Assembly: GCA_030825115.1 (NCBI GenBank)
Contig: JAPJQL010000012.1
Location: forward strand, 1-64,000
Length of the DNA stretch: 64,000 nt
Direction of reading: 5' to 3'
Origin: Lachnospiraceae bacterium
GTDB taxonomy: Bacteria > Bacillota > Clostridia > Lachnospirales > Lachnospiraceae
The notes under the pieces are model-generated. The model made no database searches. It was not told the origin of the DNA and saw only the letters and a list, made by a program, of their open reading frames with translations. Position numbers and translations under genes: made by a program. Shown here in pieces: positions 50,276 through 59,483 of the stretch. Every line of letters starts with the position of its first letter. Position 1 is the first letter of the stretch.

Positions 50276-51561
50276 TGGGTGCGTTATTAGTAATTATGTT
50301 TGTCGTCTTTGTGGCGATTGGTGTACCGATTTCATTTGCGCTGGGCGTGGTGTCCTTTACCGGAATTGCTTCTCTTGCCCAGATACCGAACACTGTGGTA
50401 TTTTCCAAGATGTTCAATGGCTTAAACAGCTTTACGCTGCTTGCTGTACCGCTTTTCATCCTGGCGGCGAACCTGATGAACGAAGGTGAGATTACTGAGA
50501 AGCTGATCAACTGCTGCAACGCTATGGTAGGGCATCTGCGGGGCGGCCTGGCTTACTCGAACGTACTGGTTTCCATGATCTTTGCTGGAATTTCCGGCTC
50601 ATCCCAGGCGGATACCGCAGGCGTCGGCAAGATCTTTATCCCGTCGATGGAGAAACAGGGCTACGATAAAGGAACTTCCGTAGGCGTTACGGCAGCGTCC
50701 TCAACCCTTGGCTCGATCATTCCGCCGAGTATTACGATGGTGGTATATGCAGGTATCGCCAATGTCAGCACCGGAGCGCTGTTCATGTCCGGCCTGATTC
50801 CGGGGATTCTTCTGGGACTTGCGATGATGGCTGTAATCCGGTATTATTCGGTGAAAAAGAATTTCCCGCAGTGTGAACGTGTTCCGGCAAAGGAAGTGGT
50901 CCGCCAGACCTTGCAGTCCCTTCCGGCGCTGATGACCCCGATCATCCTGATCGGCGGTATCGTCTCCGGTCTGTTCACGCCTACGGAGTCTGCGGCATTT
51001 GCATGTATCTATGCGCTGATCATCGGTATCTTCTTTTATAAGACGATCAAAATCAGACGATTGCCCGCAATCCTGATTGAGACGATGAAGCTGTCTTCCC
51101 TGTCCCTGTTTGCACTGGCGACGGCGAATGCGCTTGGCGAGCTGCTCAGCTACTATCAGCTGAACGTGGTCGTACAGCAGTTCTTCACGAACATGCCGGG
51201 CGGAAGACTGGTATTCCTGCTTGTTGTGGTACTGTTCTTTATGTTTGTAGGAACGTTTATGGATGCAGTTCCGGCGATGATCCTGTTTGTCCCGATCATC
51301 CTGCCGTCTGCTACGGCTCTTGGCATCAGCCCGGTTATCCTGGGTCTGATCATCGTAGTAACGCTGGCGCTGGGGCTGGTGACTCCTCCGTATGGCCTGT
51401 GCCTGCTCATCGCCTCGTCGATCAGCGGGATTACGATTGAGGATGCATTTAAGGGAACCATGCCTTATTTCCTGTCCTCCCTGACCGTGCTGGCGCTGCT
51501 GGTGCTGTTTCCGAATGTGTGGCTGGCAATTCCGGCGACATTGTTCCCAGGCCTGTTTTAA
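50275..51561 (+). CDS. TRAP transporter large permease (DctM/YiaN type)
   Basis: A 428-aa protein with about 12 membrane helices. It has FAGISGSSQADTAGVGKIFIPSM and STLGSIIPPSITMVVYA, both DctM hallmarks. It drives Na+-coupled uptake of the ligand delivered by the receptor. ATG 50275 overlaps the DctQ TGA (TGATG); a TTG one codon upstream is open. Confidence 0.93.
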   Translation: MGALLVIMFVVFVAIGVPISFALGVVSFTGIASLAQIPNTVVFSKMFNGLNSFTLLAVPLFILAANLMNEGEITEKLINCCNAMVGHLRGGLAYSNVLVSMIFAGISGSSQADTAGVGKIFIPSMEKQGYDKGTSVGVTAASSTLGSIIPPSITMVVYAGIANVSTGALFMSGLIPGILLGLAMMAVIRYYSVKKNFPQCERVPAKEVVRQTLQSLPALMTPIILIGGIVSGLFTPTESAAFACIYALIIGIFFYKTIKIRRLPAILIETMKLSSLSLFALATANALGELLSYYQLNVVVQQFFTNMPGGRLVFLLVVVLFFMFVGTFMDAVPAMILFVPIILPSATALGISPVILGLIIVVTLALGLVTPPYGLCLLIASSISGITIEDAFKGTMPYFLSSLTVLALLVLFPNVWLAIPATLFPGLF

Positions 51562-51574
51562 CGGCTGGGTTTAT

Positions 51575-51620
51575 AAAAAACCTGACCGGCGCATCTCATT
51601 CCTGCGTCGGTCAGGTTTTT
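51575..51620. terminator. Bidirectional terminator
   Basis: A long stem AAAAACCTGACCG-GCGCA/TGCGT-CGGTCAGGTTTTT. A- and T-runs on both sides make it effective in both directions, between the TRAP operon and the convergent flippase gene. Confidence 0.93.
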
Positions 51621-51624
51621 GATT

Positions 51625-53280
51625 TTACATCAAATGTGCTTTTTTACAAATCCGTGACAGCTTTCTGCCAAACGGCATATCCATAAGCTCCTCTTCCTCT
51701 ACCGCCCCGAACCGGGCAATCAATCCCCCATATAAAAGCATCGCAAGAGGAATGCTGATAGCCAGCGAGATCTTATTGCTGTGGAACAATGCAAAGCTTC
51801 CATAATATACGGCATATGCTGCCACTCCCATAATAGAGGCAGCCGCCAGCGGAAGAAGGAAGGTGGTTTTTACTTCCTGCCTGTATTTTAAATGCTTTCC
51901 GATGGCAGCCCAGTTTAACGCGCATACAACAAGGGCGAAGGTCACATTTCCGATGACAAGACCGTAAACGCCCCAATCCAGCCAGCGCACCATCAGATAC
52001 ACCAGAGCCACATGGATGAGCAGCGATATGGCGGAATGGGTGACGGATTTACGCATCAGGTCGGTGCCCTGCAAGACCGCGTTGGTGACGGTAGAGAGGG
52101 AAAAGAAGACCACCGCAGGAGCGCCAAGCTGCATCAGCTGTGCGGTCAGTGTGCGGCTGTCTCCGAACAGCAGCCGCATGATGGGGGAGGCGAGAACGCC
52201 AAGGCCCACCGCGCAGGGGATGGCGATCAGCATGTTGAATTTGACTGTCATATAGATCTTATACCGGACTTCGTCGTTTCTTTGCTGCACACGGGAGCGG
52301 ACGATGCTGGGAATCATGGAGGCTCCAAGAGCCGAGGCGATGGCCACGGGCACATTGCTGAGCAGACGGTATTTGGAACTGTAGATGCCCCACAGCGTCG
52401 CCCGCTCTTCCTCGCCAAATCCCTTTCCGTTTAAAATCAGGCTGAACATGGAGTTGTCCAGCGAACCGCTCACCTGATAGACGAACTGGCTCAGGATGAT
52501 CGGAGTCATCGTCAGAATCAGGGCAGAGCCTGCCGCTCCCCATGTTTCGGCCGGAATGCTCTGCGGGCGATTCAGTTCCAGATGGTTTTTCCGCTGGTAA
52601 CGAAGCAGCAGAACCAGTAAAAAGATGAGAGCGGCAACCGCGCCGGACAGTGTGCCGAGCGTACCGCCTGCCGCACCGTAAGCGCCCGGATTGTCGTGGG
52701 AGGCAAACCAGCGCATGAAGGCATAAGAGGCCGCGATGCTGACCACGGCATTGACGATCTGCTCTATGATCTGGGAGACAGAGGTGGGGACCATGTTGTC
52801 CTGTCCCTGAAAATATCCCCGGATGACGCCCATGATGGAAAATACCAGGATTGTGGGAGACAGAACCCGCAGTGACAGGGCACAGCTTGGGCTCTGGAAA
52901 AAGGTGGTGGTGATCCAATCTGCGCCAAACAGCATGATGCCTGTCATCAGACCACCGGATACCACCCCAAACAGCAGTCCGCTCTGAAAGATCCGGCGGA
53001 CGTCTCCGTACTGCTCCCGGACCCGCCTGGCGGCGACCAGTTTCGAAACTGCGAGCGGCAGCCCGTAAGAGGACAGGATCAGCCCGATGTTGTATATCTC
53101 AAATGTTGTGCTGTAATAACCGTTGCCCGCATCGCCCAGAATCCGGGTCATCGGAATCCGGTAGAGCAGGCCGATAAATCTCACAAGGATGCCTGCCGCG
53201 GCGAGGATGCTGCCCTGTACCAGAAAGCTTCCGGCAGGGGAAGCCGATATCGGTTTTCCGTTTTTAGGTGTTTTGCTCAT
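51625..53280 (-). CDS. SpoVB/MurJ-like polysaccharide (lipid-linked precursor) flippase
   Basis: A 551-aa membrane protein with about 14 helices, of the MVF/MATE-like exporter superfamily. GSILAAAGILVRFIGLLYRIPMTRILGDAGNGYYSTTFEIYNIGL at the N-terminus is typical of SpoVB/YtgP-type proteins of Firmicutes. The likely role is moving lipid-linked cell-wall or polysaccharide units across the membrane. Several paralogues are common in sporulating Clostridia, so the exact member is uncertain. A possible minus-strand -10 (TATAAT) lies at 53376-53371. Confidence 0.88.
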   Translation of the reverse strand: MSKTPKNGKPISASPAGSFLVQGSILAAAGILVRFIGLLYRIPMTRILGDAGNGYYSTTFEIYNIGLILSSYGLPLAVSKLVAARRVREQYGDVRRIFQSGLLFGVVSGGLMTGIMLFGADWITTTFFQSPSCALSLRVLSPTILVFSIMGVIRGYFQGQDNMVPTSVSQIIEQIVNAVVSIAASYAFMRWFASHDNPGAYGAAGGTLGTLSGAVAALIFLLVLLLRYQRKNHLELNRPQSIPAETWGAAGSALILTMTPIILSQFVYQVSGSLDNSMFSLILNGKGFGEEERATLWGIYSSKYRLLSNVPVAIASALGASMIPSIVRSRVQQRNDEVRYKIYMTVKFNMLIAIPCAVGLGVLASPIMRLLFGDSRTLTAQLMQLGAPAVVFFSLSTVTNAVLQGTDLMRKSVTHSAISLLIHVALVYLMVRWLDWGVYGLVIGNVTFALVVCALNWAAIGKHLKYRQEVKTTFLLPLAAASIMGVAAYAVYYGSFALFHSNKISLAISIPLAMLLYGGLIARFGAVEEEELMDMPFGRKLSRICKKAHLM

Positions 53281-53444
53281 AATAGGTTCTCCTCATATGT
53301 AAAGTTAAAAAGCTCCGCTGCTTGCTATTATCTGCGTTTTATGCGGATTTTAAACAAAATACATGCGTCCATTATACCATAATAAGGAAAAATGTGTTAG
53401 AATTAATCCATTGAATGAACAACACCCTGAAAGGAGAGGAAAGC

Positions 53445-54311
53445 ATGAAAAAAATAGGCTTTATCGGCGTTGGAATCATGGGCAAATCGATGGTCCGCAA
53501 CTTAATGAAAGCCGGTTTCGAGGTGGCTGTCTACACCAGGACAAAATCCAAGATTGAGGATGTGATCGCAGAGGGAGCTGTCTGGCGCGATTCGGTGAAG
53601 GCGTGTGTATCAGACCGGGATGCAGTCATCACGATCGTGGGATATCCAAAAGATGTGGAGGAAGTATATTTTGGAGAGGAAGGCATTCTCCAAAATGCCC
53701 CGAAGGGAGCATACCTGATCGATATGACGACCAGCAGCCCGAAGCTGGCGGTGCGTATCTACGAAGCGGCCAAAGCGGCAGGGCTGTCTGCCATCGACGC
53801 CCCTGTCACAGGCGGGGACAGCGGAGCTAAGGCCGGGACCCTGACGATTCTGGCCGGCGGGGACAAAGAGGCCTTCGATGCCTGCATGCCGGTGTTTGAG
53901 GCGATGGGAAAAAATATCAACTATGAGGGCAAGGCAGGAAACGGGCAGCACACCAAGATGTGCAACCAGATCGCGATAGCCGGTGCGATAGCCGGAGCCT
54001 GTGAGGCGCTTTCCTATGCAAAAGGCGTGGGACTGGATGTCCAGACGATGTTGGACTCCATCTCTACCGGAGCGGCAGGCAGCGCCCAGATGACGAATGT
54101 GATCCCAAGAATCTTAAACGATGACTTAAATCCGGGATTTTTTATCAAGCATTTCATCAAAGACATGAAGCTGGCTGACGAGGAAGCCTCCGATGCCGAC
54201 ATCAGCCTCGGAACGCTGGAGTATGTGCTTGGAATGTATGAAAAACTGGAAAAAGACGGACTGGGGGATTTGGGGACGCAGGCGTTGATTAAATATTATG
54301 GATGGGAGTAA
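53445..54311 (+). CDS. Beta-hydroxyacid dehydrogenase (GarR/3-hydroxyisobutyrate dehydrogenase-like)
   Basis: A 288-aa NAD(P)-dependent enzyme. It has the Rossmann motif GFIGVGIMGKSMVRNLMKAG, the substrate motif DAPVTGGDSGAKAGTLTI, and the catalytic lysine K171 in GNGQHTKMCNQIAIAG. Tartronate-semialdehyde reductase or 3-hydroxyisobutyrate dehydrogenase are the two main options; sequence alone does not decide. ATG 53445 with AAAGGAGAGG. Confidence 0.88.
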   Translation: MKKIGFIGVGIMGKSMVRNLMKAGFEVAVYTRTKSKIEDVIAEGAVWRDSVKACVSDRDAVITIVGYPKDVEEVYFGEEGILQNAPKGAYLIDMTTSSPKLAVRIYEAAKAAGLSAIDAPVTGGDSGAKAGTLTILAGGDKEAFDACMPVFEAMGKNINYEGKAGNGQHTKMCNQIAIAGAIAGACEALSYAKGVGLDVQTMLDSISTGAAGSAQMTNVIPRILNDDLNPGFFIKHFIKDMKLADEEASDADISLGTLEYVLGMYEKLEKDGLGDLGTQALIKYYGWE

Positions 54312-54350
54312 TTAACATTTTGCTGTGAAGTTAGCGTAGGAATGCACGCA

Positions 54351-54384
54351 GAGGGCGGGACGCATGAGGGCGTCCCGCCCTTTG
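54351..54384 (+). terminator. Terminator after the dehydrogenase gene
   Basis: A perfect GC-rich 11-bp stem GGGCGGGACGC/GCGTCCCGCCC with a short loop and TTT. Confidence 0.8.
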
Positions 54385-54425
54385 CGCGTTGTGTGCCGGC
54401 AGCCGGTAAAATAGTCATGAAACTC

Positions 54426-54454
54426 TTGTTTTGCACGCCGTTAGCGAGTATAAT
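54426..54454 (+). promoter_or_regulatory. Promoter of the barnase operon
   Basis: TTGTTT at 54426-54431, a 17-base spacer and TATAAT at 54449-54454, about 30 bases before the barnase start. Confidence 0.7.
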
Positions 54455-54482
54455 CACATAAGACGGAAAAGGAGGACATCGG

Positions 54483-54992
54483 ATGGCTGGCAGAATCAGC
54501 AGGAACGTTAGAAGGAAGATAAGATTTGCCCTGTGGCTGCTCACATTTTTATGTTTGCTCGGCACTGTGGCAGGCTGCGCCCCGGCGATGCCGTCAGGGA
54601 CGCAGACCGGGGCACAGACGGACCTTTGGGGGGCGGCAGAAAGCCCCGGGGTCAGTGAGGACGGAAGCTATTGTTCAAAAGAAGAAGTGGCGCTGTATCT
54701 GCATACTTACGGTCATTTACCAGATAATTATATCAGTAAGAAGGAAGCGCAGGCGCTTGGCTGGGACAGTAAAAAAGGGAATCTGGCCGAGGTTGCGCCG
54801 GGAAAGAGCATCGGGGGGAGTTATTATGGAAATTATGAATGTCTGCTTCCCAGGAAAGACGGGCGGAAATACTTTGAATGCGACCTGGATTACGACGGGG
54901 GACACCGCGGTGCAAAACGCCTGGTGTACTCGGATGACGGGCTAATCTTTTATACGGAAGACCATTATAAAACATTTGAACAACTTTACTGA
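54483..54992 (+). CDS. Barnase-type ribonuclease with lipoprotein signal
   Basis: A 169-aa guanyl-preferring RNase of the N1/T1/barnase family. Residues ~60-169 follow barnase closely: LPDNYISKKEAQALGW, KGNLAEVAPGKSIGG, YFECDLDY and DHYKTF. The catalytic set is intact: K86 (barnase K27), E132 (E73), R142 (R83), R146 (R87) and H161 (H102). Unlike secreted barnase, the signal sequence (basic N-region, hydrophobic core ~16-30) ends in a lipobox, TVAGC with Cys32, so the enzyme may be lipid-anchored on the outer face of the membrane. A short Gly/Thr/Ala linker follows. The immunity protein barstar is the next gene. Confidence 0.93.
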   Translation: MAGRISRNVRRKIRFALWLLTFLCLLGTVAGCAPAMPSGTQTGAQTDLWGAAESPGVSEDGSYCSKEEVALYLHTYGHLPDNYISKKEAQALGWDSKKGNLAEVAPGKSIGGSYYGNYECLLPRKDGRKYFECDLDYDGGHRGAKRLVYSDDGLIFYTEDHYKTFEQLY

Positions 54993-55021
54993 CAGCGATT
55001 CCAAATGATAAGGAGCGGATG

Positions 55022-55333
55022 ATGATGAGAAAAGTACTTCTGGATTTCAAATTGACAGCTACGCCGGAGCAGGTGCAGGATTATCTTGCGTTCAAACTGG
55101 AATTTCCCGATTACTATGGAAAAAATCTGGATGCGTTGTATGACAGTCTGACGGACATCGGGGAAGATACCTGCATTGGAGTGTTTGAGACGGAGAAAGA
55201 CGGAGAAGCGGGCCGTTATCTCAGGATGGTGAAAAAGGTACTGCGGGATGCAGAGGAGGAAAATCCGCATCTTTGTGTGGTTTTCGCTGATTTGGAAGAA
55301 AATTATGGAGAGAATGAAGGATTAGAGCTATGA
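55022..55333 (+). CDS. Barstar family RNase inhibitor
   Basis: A 103-aa cytoplasmic inhibitor that protects against the barnase upstream. DYYGKNLDALYDSLTDI matches the barstar contact helix, with both key acidic residues (D37, D41, equal to barstar D35 and D39). It has no signal peptide. Three ATGs lie in tandem at 55019-55027; the second is best spaced from AAGGAG. Its stop overlaps the next gene by ATGA. Confidence 0.92.
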   Translation: MMRKVLLDFKLTATPEQVQDYLAFKLEFPDYYGKNLDALYDSLTDIGEDTCIGVFETEKDGEAGRYLRMVKKVLRDAEEENPHLCVVFADLEENYGENEGLEL

Positions 55334-56439
55334 GAATAAAATCAATTCGAAATACGAAGATAAGAACAAAACTGATACTTCTTGGAGCTGTCAGCATCCT
55401 GGGGATGTTTGTGCTGGGCAGCGAGTCCGTGTCTACGGCCTGGCAGATCGACCAGGTGGGCGAGGAAATCAGCAGCACCTGGATCAATGCGGTCATCATT
55501 GCAGAGGAGTTAAATACCGCCACCTCCGATTACCGGATCCAGGAGAGCCGCCATGCGATCGCCATAGCGCCTGCCATGATGTCGGAGATTGAAGAGGAGC
55601 TTAAGGTACTGGAAAAAGAGATCGCGGACAAATTCAGGGCATACCGGGCGCTGCCTACGATGGAGAGGGACCAGCAGATCATCCGGGATGCGGAGGTTGT
55701 CTGGAACGAGTATCTTGAGACAAGCCAGGAACTTTTGCAGACAAGCAGGGGAAACAGCCGCCAAAAGGCGCTTGACTTGATGATGGGGCGTTCCCAGGAA
55801 CTGTTTGACCAGGCGAGCGGCATGTTTATCGAGGCTGTGGAGTGTACCAAGCAGGAGACCATCGATGCCAGAAGAGAGGCGGACCGCCTTTACCGGAGGA
55901 TGTCTCATATCAAGCTGTTGGTGATCGGCGCGGATGCCGTGATCGTACTGTGGCTGATCCTGTATCTGATCAAGTCCATCGAGAAACCGGCGGAGGCGCT
56001 TGCCGAGGCGGCCAGGAGAGCAACCAACGGCAACCTGGAGGCTGATCTTGATTATGATTCTGAGGATGAGATCGGCGCGCTGACAAAGGCGATGAACCTG
56101 CTGCTGCGGCGTCTGCGGTCCATGATCAACGACGAGAAGATGATGTTCCGGGAAATCGGCAATGAGAACTTTGATGTCCACTCGGAGTGTGAACAGTCCT
56201 ACCGGGGGGATTTTGCGCCAATCCTTTATTCCTTTACAAGCCTTCAGAGCCGTTTAAAGGAGATGAAGCGGCAGCATGAGGATGAGGTGGCGCATCTGAA
56301 GGTCCGGATCCATGAACTGGAGAACCAGCTGGAGGAGAGCCGGGCGGAGACAGAGACGCCCGGGGAGAACCAGGCGAGAAGAGACACAGAGAAGAACAGA
56401 CAGAGAAAAACGGACAGAGGAGAAACAGACAAAGTATGA
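55330..56439 (+). CDS. Membrane 4HB-HAMP protein without a signalling output domain
   Basis: A 369-aa protein built like the front half of a chemoreceptor: membrane helix ~13-33, a four-helix-bundle sensor domain outside (~38-190, with SRHAIAIAPAMMSEIEEELK), membrane helix ~193-214, and a HAMP linker (~215-265, NGNLEADLDYDSEDEIGALTKAMN). The rest is a short region and a charged coiled coil with an Arg/Glu/Lys-rich tail. The methyl-accepting domain, kinase, GGDEF or any other known output is missing. The start overlaps barstar and the stop overlaps recJ, so it is translationally tied to both. Role unknown. Confidence 0.85.
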   Translation: MRIKSIRNTKIRTKLILLGAVSILGMFVLGSESVSTAWQIDQVGEEISSTWINAVIIAEELNTATSDYRIQESRHAIAIAPAMMSEIEEELKVLEKEIADKFRAYRALPTMERDQQIIRDAEVVWNEYLETSQELLQTSRGNSRQKALDLMMGRSQELFDQASGMFIEAVECTKQETIDARREADRLYRRMSHIKLLVIGADAVIVLWLILYLIKSIEKPAEALAEAARRATNGNLEADLDYDSEDEIGALTKAMNLLLRRLRSMINDEKMMFREIGNENFDVHSECEQSYRGDFAPILYSFTSLQSRLKEMKRQHEDEVAHLKVRIHELENQLEESRAETETPGENQARRDTEKNRQRKTDRGETDKV

Positions 56440-58172
56440 TGAATCATCAGGCCAGATGGATGTTGCAGACAAAACGCGCCGATTTTGCGGCGTTGGCGGA
56501 GCGGTTTCACATCAGCCCCGTCACAGCCCGGATCATCCGAAACCGGGATGTGACGGATGAGGATGAGATTGAGCGCTATCTGCACGGGGCAGTCCGGGAC
56601 TTGTACAGTCCTCACCTTATGAAAGACATGGACCGGGCTGTCTCGCTGCTGAAGGAAAAGATAGAAGGCCGCAAAAAGATCCGCATCGTCGGGGATTACG
56701 ATATTGACGGTGTCTGCTCTACATATTTGCTTTATCAGGGGATAAAACGCTGCGGCGGAGCAGTGGATTATCAGATACCGGAACGGATTCGGGATGGATA
56801 TGGGATCAATGAGACGATCATCAGCAGAGCGGCCGAGGACGGAATCGATACGATCGTGACATGTGACAACGGCATTTCGGCTGCGGAGCAGATCCGTCTG
56901 GCGAAGGATCTGGGGATGACGGTCATTGTCACCGACCACCATGAGGTGCCGGTCCGGGATGTGGAAGGCTCGTCGGAACAGGCAGAATGCCTGCCTCCGG
57001 CAGATGCGGTCATCAATCCCAAGCAGAAGGGATGCTCGTATCCGTTTGACGGTATCTGCGGAGGTGTGGTCGCATATAAGCTGGTACAGGCGCTGTATGA
57101 AGCTTTTGGGATTCCGGCCGGAGAGTGGGAAGAAATGCTGGAATTTGCGGCGATCGCCACCGTCGGAGATGTGATGAAGCTGAAGGATGAAAACAGGATC
57201 ATCGTCAGATGGGGGCTGGAGCAGATGCACAGGACGCGTAGCGTCGGGCTCAGGAAGCTGGTGGAGGCATGTGGATTGGACATCCATGCCTTGAGTGCGT
57301 ACCATATCGGTTTTGTGATTGGACCGTGCCTGAATGCCAGCGGGCGGCTTCAGACGGCGAAACTGGCGCTGGAACTTTTGCTGTGCCGGGATGAGGCGCA
57401 GGCGGAGGAGATGGCAGTTCAGCTCAAGCTCCTGAATGAGGAGCGCAAGGAACTGACGAAAGACGGCGTAGAGCAGGCGCTGGCGCTGGTGGAAGAGCGC
57501 TATGCCGGAGACGATGTGCTGGTCATATACCTGCCGGACTGCCACGAGTCCCTGGCGGGCATCATAGCGGGGCGGATCCGGGAGACCTGGCACAAGCCGT
57601 CGTTTGTCCTGACCAAAGGGGAGGACTGTGTCAAAGGTTCGGGGCGTTCCATCGAAGCGTATCACATGTACGAGGCTCTCTGCGGGGTTCAGGATCTGCT
57701 TTTGAAATTTGGCGGGCATCCGATGGCGGCGGGATTTTCGCTGAAAGAAGAGCATGTGGAGGAGTTCCGCAGACGGCTGAATGAACAGGCCTGTTTAAAG
57801 CCGGAGGATTTTATCCCACAGATCTGGATCGACGTCGCCATGCCCCTGGAGTATATCTCGGAGGGGCTGGTGGAAGAGCTGAAGCTCCTGGAGCCGTATG
57901 GGCAGGGTAATGAAAAGCCACAGTTTGCCCAGAAGAACTTAAATATCCGCAGCGCGCGGGTGCTGGGGAAGAACCGGAATGCGGTAAAGCTGTCTCTGGT
58001 GACAGAGCAGGGAATGCCGATGGACGGGATGCTGTTTACGGAGGGAGACCGTTTTATGGAGGAGAAGGGGACGCGCAGGGGGATTGATGTCGTCTACTAT
58101 CCTGATGTAAATGAGTACAACGGGAACAGGTCCCTGCAGATTGTGATAAAAGATTACAAGCTGCATGAATAG
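56436..58172 (+). CDS. recJ: Single-stranded-DNA-specific exonuclease RecJ
   Basis: A 578-aa DHH-family 5'-3' exonuclease for DNA repair. Motif I is GDYDIDG (86-92), motif II TCDNG, motif III TDHHE (D167, H168, H169), then the DHHA1 domain with the GGHPMAAGFSL motif and an OB-fold at the end (~455-578). It starts ATGATG, overlapping the previous gene by 4 bases. Length is normal. Confidence 0.93.
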   Translation: MMNHQARWMLQTKRADFAALAERFHISPVTARIIRNRDVTDEDEIERYLHGAVRDLYSPHLMKDMDRAVSLLKEKIEGRKKIRIVGDYDIDGVCSTYLLYQGIKRCGGAVDYQIPERIRDGYGINETIISRAAEDGIDTIVTCDNGISAAEQIRLAKDLGMTVIVTDHHEVPVRDVEGSSEQAECLPPADAVINPKQKGCSYPFDGICGGVVAYKLVQALYEAFGIPAGEWEEMLEFAAIATVGDVMKLKDENRIIVRWGLEQMHRTRSVGLRKLVEACGLDIHALSAYHIGFVIGPCLNASGRLQTAKLALELLLCRDEAQAEEMAVQLKLLNEERKELTKDGVEQALALVEERYAGDDVLVIYLPDCHESLAGIIAGRIRETWHKPSFVLTKGEDCVKGSGRSIEAYHMYEALCGVQDLLLKFGGHPMAAGFSLKEEHVEEFRRRLNEQACLKPEDFIPQIWIDVAMPLEYISEGLVEELKLLEPYGQGNEKPQFAQKNLNIRSARVLGKNRNAVKLSLVTEQGMPMDGMLFTEGDRFMEEKGTRRGIDVVYYPDVNEYNGNRSLQIVIKDYKLHE

Positions 58173-58203
58173 AAAAAATTAAGAAAAACGAGGTGGAGCA
58201 ATC

Positions 58204-59394
58204 ATGGATTTGGAACGGACAGGTAAGGATATCCGCACCGTAGTCATTGGGTTCGGAGGAATGGGAAGCAAGTATGTGGAGATTCTGGCAAAAGGGCAGA
58301 TCCAGGGAATGTCCCTGCAGGGCGTGTGCTGCCGGAACGCTGCAGGGCAGCAGAAACTTAAGGAGCAGTATCCGCAGGCGGTCATCTATCAGAATGTGGA
58401 GGACACCTTTGCCCATGCCGAGGATTTTGATGCAGTTGTGATCGTGACGCCTCATGACACCCATGTGGAGATCGGGACGAAGGCATTTGCCCACGGAAAA
58501 CATGTGATCTGCGATAAACCGGCCGGCGTGAGCACCCGGGAAGTACGGGAGTTTCTTGCGGCTAAGCGGAAAGATACGGCATTTGCAATGATGTTCAATA
58601 CCAGGACGACGCCGGCTTTCCAGAAGGCAAAAGAGATCCTGGATCAGGGTGGGCTTGGAAAGGTCACCCGTGCCATCTGGACCTGCAATACATGGTTTCG
58701 CAGCAGCTGCTACCACCAGAGCGCGCCGTGGCGCAGCTCCTGGAGCGGGGAGCGGGGCGGTCTGCTGATCAACCAGTGCCAGCATTTTCTGGATATATGG
58801 CAGTGGCTTCTCGGAATGCCGGATGCGGTGGACGCTTCCATCGACTTTGGAAAGTACAATAACTTTGCCGTAGATGACAGCGTAGACCTTCGTTTCTTCT
58901 ATAATAATGAAAACGGGGAGAACGGGATGGGGCAGACACGCAGATTCCCGGGACTGAGGGGCAGCTTCTTATCAGCCAGCGGGGAGCATCCGGGCGTCAA
59001 CCGTCTCGAAATATGGGGAACCGGTGGACGGCTTACCGTAGAAGGTGGAAAAACCCTGACTCTTGACCGCAACGATGTGGATATCCGGGATTTTTGCAGG
59101 GACAATGAAGAAATCTATGCCGTGCCGCCTCATCATCTGGAGCAGATCGAGGTGGGAACAGAGGAACAGCCTTATGTGGTCATGTTCCAGAATTTCAGCG
59201 ACCATATCCATAAAGGAACACCCCTTCTTGCGCCGGGGGAGGAAGGGCTTAACAGCATGATGCTGGCAAATGCGTCCTACTTATCTGCATGGCAGCATCG
59301 TCTTTTAGAACTTCCGATCGACGACGGGCTTTACGAGGTGATGCTGGAACAGCGGATCAGCGGGGAAGAGAGATTGGCAGACCGGATGAGATAA
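58204..59394 (+). CDS. Gfo/Idh/MocA family oxidoreductase
   Basis: A 396-aa NAD(P)-dependent sugar/inositol dehydrogenase. The Rossmann start is VIGFGGMGSKYVEIL. The family lysine motif is CDKPAGV (EKP-like, about residues 104-110). The C-terminal domain has GERGGLLINQCQHFLDIWQWLLGMPD, including the conserved H-D pair of the active site. The substrate cannot be assigned. It lies 31 bases after recJ with AGGTGGAG and may be the last gene of that transcript. Confidence 0.87.
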   Translation: MDLERTGKDIRTVVIGFGGMGSKYVEILAKGQIQGMSLQGVCCRNAAGQQKLKEQYPQAVIYQNVEDTFAHAEDFDAVVIVTPHDTHVEIGTKAFAHGKHVICDKPAGVSTREVREFLAAKRKDTAFAMMFNTRTTPAFQKAKEILDQGGLGKVTRAIWTCNTWFRSSCYHQSAPWRSSWSGERGGLLINQCQHFLDIWQWLLGMPDAVDASIDFGKYNNFAVDDSVDLRFFYNNENGENGMGQTRRFPGLRGSFLSASGEHPGVNRLEIWGTGGRLTVEGGKTLTLDRNDVDIRDFCRDNEEIYAVPPHHLEQIEVGTEEQPYVVMFQNFSDHIHKGTPLLAPGEEGLNSMMLANASYLSAWQHRLLELPIDDGLYEVMLEQRISGEERLADRMR

Positions 59395-59402
59395 TGGGCG
59401 GC

Positions 59403-59432
59403 TTGACAGTAAACTTGCGATTGTACTATAAT
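59403..59432 (+). promoter_or_regulatory. Promoter of glyA
   Basis: TTGACA at 59403-59408, an 18-base spacer and TATAAT at 59427-59432. The leader is about 45 bases and holds no riboswitch-like structure. Confidence 0.75.
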
Positions 59433-59483
59433 CAATTTCATCAACTCTGTGCCAAAGAATAGAGAGAAAAGAGGAGAAAAGTC

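Noticed and set aside
56244..57755. A 503-codon open frame on the minus strand opposite recJ
   Set aside because: It lies over intact recJ and the 4HB-HAMP gene, has His/Arg/Pro-rich composition typical of antisense frames, and shows no ribosome site or domain.
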